A stretch of DNA of 64,000 nucleotides, taken from NCBI RefSeq assembly GCF_002113125.1, contig NZ_NEJP01000007.1, forward strand, positions 248,001-312,000. The letters run 5' to 3'. A program made the position numbers and the translations under genes. This DNA comes from Pseudomonas sp. B20(2017) (GTDB lineage: Bacteria > Pseudomonadota > Gammaproteobacteria > Pseudomonadales > Pseudomonadaceae). Below are positions 7,748 to 17,369 of the stretch, piece after piece. The stretch's first letter is position 1. Each line of letters opens with the position of its first letter. The notes under the pieces are model-generated. The model ran no database searches. It was not told the DNA's origin and worked only from the letters and a program-made list of their open reading frames with translations.

Positions 7748-10687
7748 TCAGCTTAGCCCCAGCTCACGCCAGATCCGCATCACCTGCCGCCGTTCGTCCG
7801 CGAACTGATCGCCCGGTATCACCCCGGCGTCCTTCTGCAAGGCCTGCCGGTGGGCGGCGGAACGATAGGCCTTGTAGGCCTCGCGCAACAGGCTGGCGTC
7901 TTCGGCAGGCATCAGCCCTTCGTGCTCCAGCTCTTCCAGAATGCGGATATTGTCCGTCCAGCGCAGCAACGGCGGGTGGGTCTGCGACCACGCCAGGGCC
8001 GCGTATTGCACCATAAATTCAATATCGACGATACCTCCGGCGTCCTGCTTGAGGTCGAACGGCGCCGTGGCCTCGAAGGCATTCGCCCCGGTACCGGCGG
8101 CTGTGCTCTTGCTGCCGAGGTTGTCACGCATCTTGGCGCGCATCTCGCTCACTTCCTGTTGCAGTTTCGTCAGATCCCGCGCCTTGCCCAGCACCTGGGC
8201 CCGAACGTTCTCGAAGGCCTGGCCGACATCCTTGCTGCCCACCAGCACCCGCGCCCGCACCAGGGCCTGATGCTCCCAGGTCCAGGCTTCATTTTCCTGA
8301 TAGCGCGCGAACGCGCCGAGCGAACTGACCAGCAGCCCGGACGCCCCGGAAGGACGCAAGCGCATGTCCACTTCGTACAGCTGACCGGAGTTGGTCTGCG
8401 CCGTCAGCAAGTGAATGATCCGCTGGCCGAGCCGGGTGAAAAACTGCGTGCCATCGATGGGTTTCGGGCCGTCGGTTTCGGCCTGCTGGTCGCCATCGTG
8501 GATGAACACCAGATCCAGATCCGAACCATGCCCCAACTCGATCCCGCCGACTTTCCCATAACCGACAATGATGAAGCCGGGATCGCACAGCGTGCCATCG
8601 GTGCGCAGCGGCGTGCCGTACTTGGCCACGGTCTGGCGCCAGGCCAGGGCCAGCACTTGCTCCAGAATCGCTTCGGCCAGCCAGGTCAGGTAATCGCTGA
8701 CTTTCATCAACGGCAGGCTGCCGGCGATTTCCGAGGCGGCGACGCGCAAGCGGTGCGCCAGCTTGAAATGACGCAGCGCTTCCATCTGTTGTTCGAGGTC
8801 GTCTTCCGGGATCCGGGTCAGGCGCTCACGCAACTCGGCGGCCAGTTCCGGCGCCAGCGGAGGTTTGAACAGGCGACCTTCGTTGAGCAGCTCATCGAGC
8901 AACAGCGGGAAGCGGGTGATCTGCTCGGCGATCCACGGGCTCGCGGCACATAGCGTCAGCAAGCGACGCAGCGCGCCGGGGTTTTCCGTCAGCAAGACTA
9001 AATAAGCCGAGCGCCGGGCCACCGCTTCGACCAACGGTAGAACGCGCTCAAGCACCAGATCGGGATTTTCATGCTCCACCGCCTGGGCGAGCAGGCGCGG
9101 AATAAAGGCATCGAGACGTTCGCGCCCCAGACGCTGCATCGCCCGCAACTGCGGGCTGGCACGCAGGCTCGCCAATGCCTTCAAGGCCTTGGTCGCGTCG
9201 GCGAAACCGCCCTCCTCCAACTGGCGACAGGCCGCTTCCTCGTCCTGAGCCTCTTCCCACAGCGGCAGCCATTCTCCGCCGACCACCACTTCACTCTCGA
9301 CGCCTTCGTCCTCATCGGGATCGGCGATCACTTGCGCAAAGTGCCAGGCCACCCGGCCGCGCCAGAACATCAGCTTCTCGTGGAACGCCTCCCAGTCGGC
9401 AAAACCGAGCATGAACGCGATACGCGCCTGATCCTGAGCGCTGTCCGGCAGCATCTGGGTCTGGCGGTCGGCGATCGCCTGGATCGCGTGTTCGGTGTAA
9501 CGCAGGAATTCGTAACCTTCGCGCAGTTCGCTGATCACCGCCGGCGGCAGATAGCCCTGCCCTTCAAGCGTGCTCAACACCTTTAATAGAGGGCGCTGTT
9601 GCAGACTCAGGTCGCGGCCACCGTGAATCAGTTGAAAGGCCTGAGCGATGAACTCGACTTCACGGATACCGCCGGAGCCAAGCTTGATGTTGTCGGCCAT
9701 GCCCTTACGCCGCACTTCCTGCTGGATCAGCTGCTTCATGGTGCGCAGCGCTTCGATCGCCGAGAAGTCCAGATAGCGCCGGTAAACGAACGGCCGCAGC
9801 ATTTCCTGCAACTGCTCGCCCGCCACCTGATCGCCAGCCACCACCCGCGACTTGATCATCGCGTAGCGTTCCCAGTCGCGGCCCTGATCCTGGTAATACT
9901 GCTCCAGCGCATTGAAGCTCAGCACCAGCGCGCCGGACGAGCCGTAAGGACGCAGGCGCATGTCGACGCGGAACACGAAACCGTCGACGGTGATCGGGTC
10001 GAGGGCCTTGATCAGGCGCTGGCCGAGGCGGATGAAGAATTCCTGGTTATCCAGCGGGCGCTTCACGCCGACGGTTTCGCCGCCCTCGGGGTAGGCGAAG
10101 ATCAGGTCGATGTCCGAGGACAGGTTCAGCTCGACCGCGCCGAGCTTGCCCATGCCGAGGATGACCATCTGCTGTGGTTCGCCGCTGCGTCGGCCGGTCG
10201 GTGTGCCGAACTGGTCGCAATGGCGGCGGTACAACCATTGATAAGCCTGATCGATGCTGGCGTCGGCCATGTCCGAGAGATCGCGACAGGTCTGTACCAG
10301 ATCGGCCTGGCGGTTGAGGTCGCGCCAGATGATCCGCACCTGATGCCGGGTGCGCTGACGACGCAGGGCCCGGCCGAGTTCATCTTCGGTCTGGGCGAGG
10401 CTGACGGCGGCGGCGATCTGCGCGCACAACTCACCTTTGGCGAACGACCGGTCGAGCTCGCCGGACTGCACCAGCGACAACAACATCAAAGGGTCACGAA
10501 CGCTCTGTTCAATAACGAAATCGCTGGCGGCGCTGACGCGGGCGAACTGCGCCCAGCGTTCCGGCGTCCAGGACGAGAAGCCGTGATCGTCTTCCAGTTG
10601 TGCAACGGCCGCACGGAACGACTGCTCCGATCGGCTGACCAACGGCAGGAGAATGGCGGGCAGTTCGGCAAGCGCGGGCAGGGTCAT
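7748..10687 (-). CDS. glnE: Bifunctional glutamine synthetase adenylyltransferase/deadenylase GlnE
   Basis: A 979-residue protein, the usual length. It has two nucleotidyltransferase domains. The N-terminal deadenylylase half carries GMGKLGAVELNLSSDIDLIF (Asp-x-Asp metal site) and the C-terminal adenylylase half carries GYGKVGGIELGHGSDLDLVF. Each is followed by a GlnD_UR_UTase-type helical region. The enzyme adds or removes AMP from a tyrosine of glutamine synthetase in response to PII and glutamine. It is divergent from aceE, as in PAO1, with 384 bases between the start codons. Confidence 0.96.
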   Translation of the reverse strand: MTLPALAELPAILLPLVSRSEQSFRAAVAQLEDDHGFSSWTPERWAQFARVSAASDFVIEQSVRDPLMLLSLVQSGELDRSFAKGELCAQIAAAVSLAQTEDELGRALRRQRTRHQVRIIWRDLNRQADLVQTCRDLSDMADASIDQAYQWLYRRHCDQFGTPTGRRSGEPQQMVILGMGKLGAVELNLSSDIDLIFAYPEGGETVGVKRPLDNQEFFIRLGQRLIKALDPITVDGFVFRVDMRLRPYGSSGALVLSFNALEQYYQDQGRDWERYAMIKSRVVAGDQVAGEQLQEMLRPFVYRRYLDFSAIEALRTMKQLIQQEVRRKGMADNIKLGSGGIREVEFIAQAFQLIHGGRDLSLQQRPLLKVLSTLEGQGYLPPAVISELREGYEFLRYTEHAIQAIADRQTQMLPDSAQDQARIAFMLGFADWEAFHEKLMFWRGRVAWHFAQVIADPDEDEGVESEVVVGGEWLPLWEEAQDEEAACRQLEEGGFADATKALKALASLRASPQLRAMQRLGRERLDAFIPRLLAQAVEHENPDLVLERVLPLVEAVARRSAYLVLLTENPGALRRLLTLCAASPWIAEQITRFPLLLDELLNEGRLFKPPLAPELAAELRERLTRIPEDDLEQQMEALRHFKLAHRLRVAASEIAGSLPLMKVSDYLTWLAEAILEQVLALAWRQTVAKYGTPLRTDGTLCDPGFIIVGYGKVGGIELGHGSDLDLVFIHDGDQQAETDGPKPIDGTQFFTRLGQRIIHLLTAQTNSGQLYEVDMRLRPSGASGLLVSSLGAFARYQENEAWTWEHQALVRARVLVGSKDVGQAFENVRAQVLGKARDLTKLQQEVSEMRAKMRDNLGSKSTAAGTGANAFEATAPFDLKQDAGGIVDIEFMVQYAALAWSQTHPPLLRWTDNIRILEELEHEGLMPAEDASLLREAYKAYRSAAHRQALQKDAGVIPGDQFADERRQVMRIWRELGLS

Positions 10688-10893
10688 GGTCTATCCTTGA
10701 TCGGCGTGCAAATGGCCGCTTGTAGTGATGATTGAAAAACCGCTACGCGAAGGACTGTCGAACAAAAGTGAGAAATAGCTGAAATTTCTTTTTCTTTGGC
10801 AGCCAGCATCAAACTTTCACCTTTTTCGGATGGCTAAAGACCAACCTTAACGATTATTCTCACAACGCAGTCGGAGGCCACAAGCCTTTCATC

Positions 10894-10908
10894 TGTAGTT
10901 TTACTACT
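10894..10908 (+). promoter_or_regulatory. GntR/FadR-type operator 1 upstream of aceE
   Basis: The 15-mer TGTAGTTTTACTACT has 5 of 6 arm positions palindromic around TTT. It fits the FadR-subfamily consensus TNGTNNNACNA. Its centre lies 52 bp (five helical turns) from the second copy. A PdhR/LldR-like repressor of pyruvate dehydrogenase is the likely ligand (inference). Confidence 0.7.
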
Positions 10909-10945
10909 CGTCTATACATTCGAAAGGCTGAAATGCCGGATGATT

Positions 10946-10960
10946 TGTAGTAAAACTACA
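10946..10960 (+). promoter_or_regulatory. GntR/FadR-type operator 2 upstream of aceE
   Basis: TGTAGTAAAACTACA is a perfect 6-bp palindrome around AAA and fits TNGTNNNACNA. The first 14 bases of operator 1 are the exact reverse complement of its last 14 bases. It lies 111 bases before the aceE start. Confidence 0.75.
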
Positions 10961-11071
10961 CGCCGCCGGAACAACCTGTCGGCAATCCAAGAATTTTAAA
11001 TCGTCTGCCCACAAGGCCAGTCGCAAACTCAGGCAACCGATTCTGGAAGCCTTTCCGCCCTGGAGCAAGCC

Positions 11072-13717
11072 ATGCAAGACCTCGATCCCGTCGAAACCCA
11101 GGAATGGCTGGACGCCCTGGAATCGGTTCTCGACAAAGAAGGCGAAGACCGTGCTCACTATCTGATGACCCGTATGGGTGAACTGGCGACCCGCAGCGGT
11201 TCGCAGCTCCCTTACGCCATCACCACGCCTTACCGCAACACGATCCCCGTTACCCACGAAGCACGCATGCCTGGCGACCTGTTCATGGAACGCCGCATTC
11301 GCTCGCTGGTACGCTGGAACGCGATGGCCATGGTAATGCGTACGAACCTGAAAGATTCTGACCTGGGTGGTCACATCTCCAGCTTCGCTTCCAGTGCGAC
11401 CCTGTACGACATCGGCTTCAACTACTTCTTCCAGGCCCCGACCGACGAACACGGCGGCGACCTGATCTACTTCCAGGGCCACACCTCGCCAGGCGTTTAC
11501 GCCCGTGCGTTCATGGAAGGCCGCATCACCGAAGACCAGATGAACAACTTCCGTCAGGAAGTCGACGGTCAGGGCCTGTCGTCCTATCCGCACCCTTGGC
11601 TGATGCCTGACTTCTGGCAGTTCCCGACCGTTTCGATGGGTCTGGGCCCGATCCAGGCGATCTACCAGGCTCGCTTCATGAAGTACCTGGAACACCGTGG
11701 CTTCATCCAGCCGGGCAAACAGAAAGTCTGGTGCTTCCTGGGCGACGGCGAGTGCGACGAGCCGGAATCCCTGGGCGCCATCTCCCTGGCCGGCCGCGAG
11801 AAGCTGGACAACCTGATCTTCGTCATCAACTGCAACCTGCAGCGCCTCGACGGCCCGGTTCGCGGCAACGGCAAGATTATCCAGGAACTCGAAGGCGTGT
11901 TCCGTGGTGCTCAGTGGAACGTGACCAAAGTCATCTGGGGCCGCTTCTGGGACCCACTGCTGGCCAAGGACGTCGACGGCATCCTGCAACGCCGCATGGA
12001 CGAAGTCATCGACGGCGAGTACCAGAACTACAAAGCCAAAGACGGCGCATTCGTGCGTGAACACTTCTTCAACACGCCTGAACTCAAGGCGATGGTTGCT
12101 GATCTGTCCGACGACGAGATCTGGAAACTCAACCGTGGCGGCCACGACCCGTACAAGGTCTACGCGGCGTACCACGAAGCGGTCAACCACAAAGAACAAC
12201 CGACCGTCATCCTGGCCAAGACCATCAAGGGTTACGGTACCGGTGCGGGCGAAGCGAAGAACACCGCGCACAACACCAAGAAAGTCGACGTCGACAGCCT
12301 GAAGCTGTTCCGCGACCGTTTCGACATTCCGGTGAAAGACGAAGAGCTGGAAAACCTGCCGTTCTTCAAGCCAGAGCCAAACAGCGCCGAAGCCCGTTAC
12401 CTGGCCGAGCGTCGCGCCGCACTGGGCGGTTTCGTGCCTCAGCGCCGCGCACAGAGCTTCAGCGTACCGACCCCGGACCTGGACACCCTCAAGGCAATCC
12501 TCGACGGTTCCGGCGACCGTGAAATTTCCACCACCATGGCGTTCGTGCGAATCCTCGCGCAACTGGTCAAGGACAAGGAAATCGGCCCGCGCATCGTTCC
12601 GATCATCCCGGACGAAGCCCGTACCTTCGGTATGGAAGGCATGTTCCGTCAGCTGGGCATCTACTCGTCCGTCGGCCAGCTCTACGAGCCAGTCGATAAA
12701 GACCAGGTGATGTTCTACAAGGAAGACCAGAAAGGTCAGATCCTTGAAGAAGGCATCAACGAAGCAGGCGCCATGAGCTCCTTCATCGCCGCCGGTACTT
12801 CGTACTCCAGCCACAACCAGCCAATGCTGCCGTTCTACATCTTCTACTCGATGTTCGGCTTCCAGCGTATCGGCGACTTGGCCTGGGCTGCCGGTGACAG
12901 CCGTACCCGTGGCTTCCTGATCGGCGGCACCGCCGGCCGTACCACCCTGAACGGTGAAGGCCTGCAGCACGAAGACGGTCACAGTCACCTGCTGGCTGCC
13001 ACCATCCCGAACTGCCGCACCTACGATCCGACCTACGGCTACGAGCTGGCGGTGATCATTCAGGACGGCATGAAGAAGATGACCGAAGAGCAACAGGACA
13101 TCTTCTATTACATCACCGTGATGAACGAGTCCTACCAGCAGCCAGCCATGCCGGCCGGTGCCGAAGAAGGCATCAAGAAAGGCATGTACCTGCTGGAAGA
13201 AGACACCCGCGATGCGGCGCACCACGTACAGCTGATGGGCTCCGGCACCATCCTGCGTGAAGTCCGTGAAGCGGCGAAGATCCTGCGTGAAGAGTTCAAC
13301 ATCGGCGCCGATGTGTGGAGCGTCACCAGCTTCAACGAACTGCGTCGCGACGGCCTGGCCGTAGAGCGCAGCAACCGTCTGAAACCTGGCCAGAAGCCTA
13401 AGCGCAGCTACGTCGAAGAGTGCCTGAGCGGCCGTAAAGGTCCGGTCATCGCCTCCACCGACTACATGAAACTGTTCGCCGAGCAGATCCGTCAGTGGGT
13501 ACCGTCCAAGGAATTCAAAGTCCTGGGCACCGACGGTTTCGGCCGCAGCGACAGCCGCAAGAAACTGCGTCATTTCTTCGAAGTCGACCGTCATTTCGTG
13601 GTGTTGGCAGCCCTGGAAGCACTGGCTGACCGTGGTGATATCGAACCTAAAGTCGTGGCCGAGGCCATTACCAAGTTCGGCATCGACCCGGAAAAACGCA
13701 ACCCACTGGACTGCTGA
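11072..13717 (+). CDS. aceE: Pyruvate dehydrogenase E1 component AceE
   Basis: An 881-residue homodimeric-type E1. The thiamine diphosphate motif is GDGECDEPES followed by the closing Asn in FVINCNLQ. Other conserved blocks include NTIPVTHEARMPGD near residue 50 and GFLIGGTAGRTTLNGEGLQH, which carries the active-site loop. It decarboxylates pyruvate and reductively acetylates the lipoyl groups of AceF. The ATG has GGAG six bases upstream. aceF starts 12 bases after the stop with its own AGGAGAAA, so the pair is one operon under the two operators upstream. Confidence 0.97.
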   Translation: MQDLDPVETQEWLDALESVLDKEGEDRAHYLMTRMGELATRSGSQLPYAITTPYRNTIPVTHEARMPGDLFMERRIRSLVRWNAMAMVMRTNLKDSDLGGHISSFASSATLYDIGFNYFFQAPTDEHGGDLIYFQGHTSPGVYARAFMEGRITEDQMNNFRQEVDGQGLSSYPHPWLMPDFWQFPTVSMGLGPIQAIYQARFMKYLEHRGFIQPGKQKVWCFLGDGECDEPESLGAISLAGREKLDNLIFVINCNLQRLDGPVRGNGKIIQELEGVFRGAQWNVTKVIWGRFWDPLLAKDVDGILQRRMDEVIDGEYQNYKAKDGAFVREHFFNTPELKAMVADLSDDEIWKLNRGGHDPYKVYAAYHEAVNHKEQPTVILAKTIKGYGTGAGEAKNTAHNTKKVDVDSLKLFRDRFDIPVKDEELENLPFFKPEPNSAEARYLAERRAALGGFVPQRRAQSFSVPTPDLDTLKAILDGSGDREISTTMAFVRILAQLVKDKEIGPRIVPIIPDEARTFGMEGMFRQLGIYSSVGQLYEPVDKDQVMFYKEDQKGQILEEGINEAGAMSSFIAAGTSYSSHNQPMLPFYIFYSMFGFQRIGDLAWAAGDSRTRGFLIGGTAGRTTLNGEGLQHEDGHSHLLAATIPNCRTYDPTYGYELAVIIQDGMKKMTEEQQDIFYYITVMNESYQQPAMPAGAEEGIKKGMYLLEEDTRDAAHHVQLMGSGTILREVREAAKILREEFNIGADVWSVTSFNELRRDGLAVERSNRLKPGQKPKRSYVEECLSGRKGPVIASTDYMKLFAEQIRQWVPSKEFKVLGTDGFGRSDSRKKLRHFFEVDRHFVVLAALEALADRGDIEPKVVAEAITKFGIDPEKRNPLDC

Positions 13718-13728
13718 GGAGAAACTCT

Positions 13729-15693
13729 GTGAGCGAACTCATTCGCGTACCTGACATCGGCAGCGGTGAAGGTGAAGTAATCGAACTGTTTGTGAAGGTC
13801 GGCGACCGTATCGAAGCCGACCAGAGCATCCTGACTCTGGAATCGGACAAGGCCAGCATGGAAGTGCCGGCCCCGAAGGCCGGCGTCATCAAGAGCCTGA
13901 AAGTGAAGTTGGGCGATCGCCTGAAAGAAGGCGACGAACTGCTGGAACTGGAAGTCGAGGGCGCCGCTCAAGCGGCCCCTGCTCCGGCTGCTGCTCCTGC
14001 CGCCAAGGTCGAAGCTGCACCGGCTGCCGCTCCTGCACCGGCTGCACCAGCCGCAGCTCCGGCTGCCGCTTCGGTTCAGCAAGTTCACGTGCCGGACATC
14101 GGTTCGTCGGGCAAGGCCCAGATCATCGAGATCCAGGTCAAGGTCGGCGACACTGTCGAGGCTGATCAGTCGCTGATCACCCTGGAATCCGACAAGGCGA
14201 GCATGGAAATCCCGTCGCCTGCCGCTGGCGTGGTCAAGGCCATCAGCGTCAAGTTGAACGACGAAGTCGGCACTGGCGACCTGATCCTGGATCTGGAAGT
14301 GGCGGGTGCTGCGGCCCCTGCAGCTGCCGCTCCGGCCCAGGCTGCTGCTCCAGCCGCTGCCGCTGCACCAGCACCGGCCGCCGCGCCAGCTGCACCGGTT
14401 GCCGACAGCGTTCAGGACATCCACGTTCCGGACATCGGTTCGGCCGGCAAGGCCAAGATCATCGAAGTACTGGTCAAGGCTGGCGACAGCGTTGAAGCCG
14501 ACCAGTCGCTGATCACTCTGGAATCCGACAAGGCGAGCATGGAAATCCCGTCGCCTGCCGCTGGCGTGGTGGAAAGCGTTTCCATCAAGCTGGACGACGA
14601 AGTCGGCACTGGCGACCTGATCCTCAAGCTGAAAGTCAAAGGCGCCGCTCCGGCTGCTGCCCCGGCTCCAGCTGCCGCCGCTGCTCCAAGTGCTCCGGCG
14701 CCGGCCGCTGCTGCTCCGGCCGCCGCTGCACCTGCTGCTGCCGCTCCGGTTGCCGCTCCAGCCAAGCCGGGCGCCAAAGTTCACGCCGGCCCTGCCGTGC
14801 GTCAACTGGCTCGCGAGTTCGGCGTCGAGCTGAGCGCTGTCGGCGCCAGCGGTCCGCACGGTCGCATCCTGAAAGAAGACGTGCAGACCTACGTCAAAGC
14901 CATGATGCAGAAGGCCAAGGAAGCACCGGCCGCTGCCGCTGGCGCAACCGGTGGCGCGGGCATCCCGCCGATTCCGGTCGTCGACTTCAGCCGTTTCGGC
15001 GAAATCGAAGAAGTACCGATGACCCGCCTGATGCAGGTCGGCGCTGCCAACCTGCACCGCAGCTGGCTGAACGTGCCGCACGTAACGCAATTCGACTCGG
15101 CGGATATCACCGAGCTGGAAGCGTTCCGCACCGCACAGAAAGCCGTCGCAGAGAAGGCCGGCGTCAAGCTGACCATCCTGCCGCTGCTGCTCAAGTCCTG
15201 CGCACACCTGCTCAAGGAACTGCCGGACTTCAACAGCTCGCTGGCTCCAAGCGGCAAGGCGATCATCCGCAAGAAATACGTGAACATCGGCTTCGCCGTC
15301 GACACCCCGGATGGCCTTCTGGTACCGGTCATCAAGAACGTCGACCAGAAGAGCCTGCTGCAACTGGCCGCCGAGGCCGCTTCCCTGGCTGAAAAAGCCC
15401 GGACCAAGAAGCTCTCGTCGGACGAGATGCAAGGCGCCTGCTTCACCATTTCCAGCCTCGGCCACATTGGCGGCACCGGCTTCACGCCGATCGTCAACGC
15501 GCCGGAAGTGGCGATCCTCGGTGTTTCCAAGGCAACCATCCAGCCAGTCTGGGACGGCAAAGCCTTCCAGCCGAAACTGATGCTGCCACTGTCGCTGTCC
15601 TACGATCACCGTGTGATCAACGGCGCCGCTGCTGCACGCTTCACCAAGCGTCTGAGCGACCTGCTGGCGGACATCCGCACCATCCTGCTGTAA
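13729..15693 (+). CDS. aceF: Dihydrolipoamide acetyltransferase (E2) AceF with three lipoyl domains
   Basis: A 654-residue E2 core. Three lipoyl domains begin near residues 3, 119 and 228, each with the lipoylated lysine in ESDKASME, and are joined by long Ala-Pro linkers. A peripheral E1/E3-binding domain (AVRQLAREFGVEL...GRILKEDV) lies near residue 350. The acyltransferase domain ends with LSLSYDHRVINGAAAARFTK, in which His and Asp are catalytic. The P. aeruginosa protein has two lipoyl domains as I recall, so the third copy accounts for the extra length here. Lipoyl domains 2 and 3 are almost identical in DNA, pointing to recent duplication or gene conversion. The start is GTG at 13729 after AGGAG. 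Confidence 0.96.
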   Translation: MSELIRVPDIGSGEGEVIELFVKVGDRIEADQSILTLESDKASMEVPAPKAGVIKSLKVKLGDRLKEGDELLELEVEGAAQAAPAPAAAPAAKVEAAPAAAPAPAAPAAAPAAASVQQVHVPDIGSSGKAQIIEIQVKVGDTVEADQSLITLESDKASMEIPSPAAGVVKAISVKLNDEVGTGDLILDLEVAGAAAPAAAAPAQAAAPAAAAAPAPAAAPAAPVADSVQDIHVPDIGSAGKAKIIEVLVKAGDSVEADQSLITLESDKASMEIPSPAAGVVESVSIKLDDEVGTGDLILKLKVKGAAPAAAPAPAAAAAPSAPAPAAAAPAAAAPAAAAPVAAPAKPGAKVHAGPAVRQLAREFGVELSAVGASGPHGRILKEDVQTYVKAMMQKAKEAPAAAAGATGGAGIPPIPVVDFSRFGEIEEVPMTRLMQVGAANLHRSWLNVPHVTQFDSADITELEAFRTAQKAVAEKAGVKLTILPLLLKSCAHLLKELPDFNSSLAPSGKAIIRKKYVNIGFAVDTPDGLLVPVIKNVDQKSLLQLAAEAASLAEKARTKKLSSDEMQGACFTISSLGHIGGTGFTPIVNAPEVAILGVSKATIQPVWDGKAFQPKLMLPLSLSYDHRVINGAAAARFTKRLSDLLADIRTILL

Positions 15694-15700
15694 AGCGCTC

Positions 15701-15793
15701 GGCCCTCCGGCAACGGAGGGCCGACCGCGTTCCACGTTTTCGAGCGCCACACGCTCGTACCTCAACCCCGTCAGTTTGGCGGGGCTTTTTTTT
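15701..15793 (+). terminator. Double hairpin terminator after aceF
   Basis: A 9-bp stem, GGCCCTCCG/CGGAGGGCC (15701-15722), starts eight bases after the aceF stop. A second hairpin, CCCCG...CGGGG (15766-15784), runs into eight T residues at 15786-15793. The second is a good intrinsic terminator for the aceEF transcript. Confidence 0.85.
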
Positions 15794-15907
15794 GCCTGAA
15801 ATAACTGTCACCAGCATTTTTCCCACAACTTGCGCTGATATAGACCACGACTTGAGTCCACTTCCTGTCGATATTTTTCAGCAGCAGGCAACTAACCTTG
15901 GTGTATT

Positions 15908-15936
15908 AAAGTTTCACCAATAAAGCGGGAAACTTT
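15908..15936 (+). promoter_or_regulatory. Inverted repeat upstream of the PhoD-like gene
   Basis: AAAGTTTC and GAAACTTT form perfect 8-bp arms 13 bases apart in an AT-rich stretch, 30-60 bases before the start codon. A direct repeat ATTCGAA (15954-15960 and 15964-15970) follows at the gene start. The repeat could be an operator or promoter element; no ligand is known. Confidence 0.4.
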
Positions 15937-15971
15937 GTTCATCACCAATACTTATTCGAATGGATTCGAAC

Positions 15972-17369
15972 ATGCTGAAACCTACTGTCGGCCCGATCGT
16001 TGGCCACACGACAACTAATCAGGCGCGAATCTTTATTCGCGGCGGACTACAACATAACGCGGCCGTATTTGCCGGCATTCGCTATCGGACACTGGATTCG
16101 AAACAATGGCAGACGAGCACGTTTGTAAAACTTGATTCAACTCGCGATATGACGGAAGTGCTGGTGCTCGATCATCTGCAAGCCGACACCGACTACGAAT
16201 ACCAGACCGGCTGGTTCAGCCCGATGAGTCCCGTTCATACCATCCACAGCGTGGCCGAGTTGCCACTGCAATGGCCGAGGGAAACTTATCGCCTGCGCAC
16301 CCGCAGCAACCAGCCTTTGCAGCCCCGCGCCTACATCCTCGGTTCCTGTCGCTACCTGCGCCTGACCGCCGGCATCCCGTCACTCCCGCATCTGGGTGAC
16401 CGGATTTTCGCTTCGATCAGTCAATTGATCGAAGGCGCACAACCGGCGATCAGCGCAATCATGATGTGTGGCGATCAGATCTATGCCGACGATCTGAACT
16501 TGTTCGCCCCGGACCGCGACTATGAAGACATCATTGCAAAGTATCGTGTGGCGTTTTCTCTGCCTAACATTCGACGACTGATGTCCGGCACTTCGACTTA
16601 CATGATCCTTGATGATCACGAAATTGAAGATAACTGGCCAATGAACGCCGGAAAGTCCGACAACATAATGTTTCGCAACGCAATGGCGGCTTACGAAATC
16701 TATCAAGCAAGTCATAGCCCGATCTGTTCAACAACAACTAACAGCACAATTGATCGCACGACACTGAAGCACTACTGGTATCAATTCAGCGACGGCGATA
16801 TCGAATGGTTTGTGACGGACAGTCGAACTCGCCGCAACTTGTCATCAGCTGATCGGCGCATTCTCGATGAAGAGCAGGAGCAGGCATTGTGCAAGTGGCT
16901 GGTCAAAAGTCCTGCGCGGGTCAAGTTCGTGGTTACCAGCGTCATGTTCTACCCCGATCGCAAGGCCCACGGCGACGACGCCTGGAAAGCCTTCCCGGAG
17001 CAAAGGCTGCGCCTGTTGGAAGTCATTCGCACCCACCGGATCGAGAATGTCATCTTCGTCAGCGGCGATGTCCATGGCTCACTGACCTCGCGCCTCACGC
17101 ACAGCGACGATGCGGATTTCGAGGTACACACCATCGTCTCTTCACCGCTGTGCAACAGCAAATTGCTGCCATATGCCAAGGCGTCGACCTTCATCCTGGA
17201 TCAGCCTCTGATTCGCACCGCAAGCGGCGAATACCAGCACGAACTGACCAGCCAGGTCATCAGCCAGGACAACTTCGCGCACATGGTGGTCGAGGCCGGG
17301 CGGATCCAGGTCAACTATCACGATCGGGATGGCAAGCACCTGCAATCCATCGAGATTCCGTTGCGATAA
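15972..17369 (+). CDS. PhoD-like alkaline phosphatase / metallophosphoesterase
   Basis: A 465-residue protein from the ATG at 15972, or 469 from an ATG at 15960. Neither has a strong ribosome site; the former has GGA eight bases upstream. The metal-binding motifs of PhoD-like enzymes are in order: GSCRY, MMCGDQIYADD, YMILDDHEIEDNW, VVTSVMFYPDR and VSGDVHGS. The N-terminal 90 residues look like the fibronectin-like cap of the family. I see no Tat or Sec signal, so it may be cytoplasmic. It interrupts the aceF-dipA order of PAO1. Its AT-richer codon use around 16,530-16,760 suggests later acquisition. The substrate is unknown. Confidence 0.8.
   Translation: MLKPTVGPIVGHTTTNQARIFIRGGLQHNAAVFAGIRYRTLDSKQWQTSTFVKLDSTRDMTEVLVLDHLQADTDYEYQTGWFSPMSPVHTIHSVAELPLQWPRETYRLRTRSNQPLQPRAYILGSCRYLRLTAGIPSLPHLGDRIFASISQLIEGAQPAISAIMMCGDQIYADDLNLFAPDRDYEDIIAKYRVAFSLPNIRRLMSGTSTYMILDDHEIEDNWPMNAGKSDNIMFRNAMAAYEIYQASHSPICSTTTNSTIDRTTLKHYWYQFSDGDIEWFVTDSRTRRNLSSADRRILDEEQEQALCKWLVKSPARVKFVVTSVMFYPDRKAHGDDAWKAFPEQRLRLLEVIRTHRIENVIFVSGDVHGSLTSRLTHSDDADFEVHTIVSSPLCNSKLLPYAKASTFILDQPLIRTASGEYQHELTSQVISQDNFAHMVVEAGRIQVNYHDRDGKHLQSIEIPLR

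Larger units (their letters stand above)
10688..11071. other. glnE-aceE divergent intergenic region
   Basis: 384 bases without a gene. It holds two FadR-subfamily-type operators (10894-10908 and 10946-10960) nearer to aceE and AT-rich stretches (about 10780-10860) that probably contain the divergent promoters. I could not fix a -35/-10 pair with confidence. The aceE ribosome site is GGAG six bases before the ATG at 11072. Confidence 0.7.

Noticed and set aside
10904..15765. Two very long open frames on the minus strand opposite aceE and aceF
   Set aside because: Both lie exactly opposite well-conserved genes, have low-complexity Val/Phe/Gly-rich translations and no ribosome sites. Long antisense frames are expected in GC-rich DNA.
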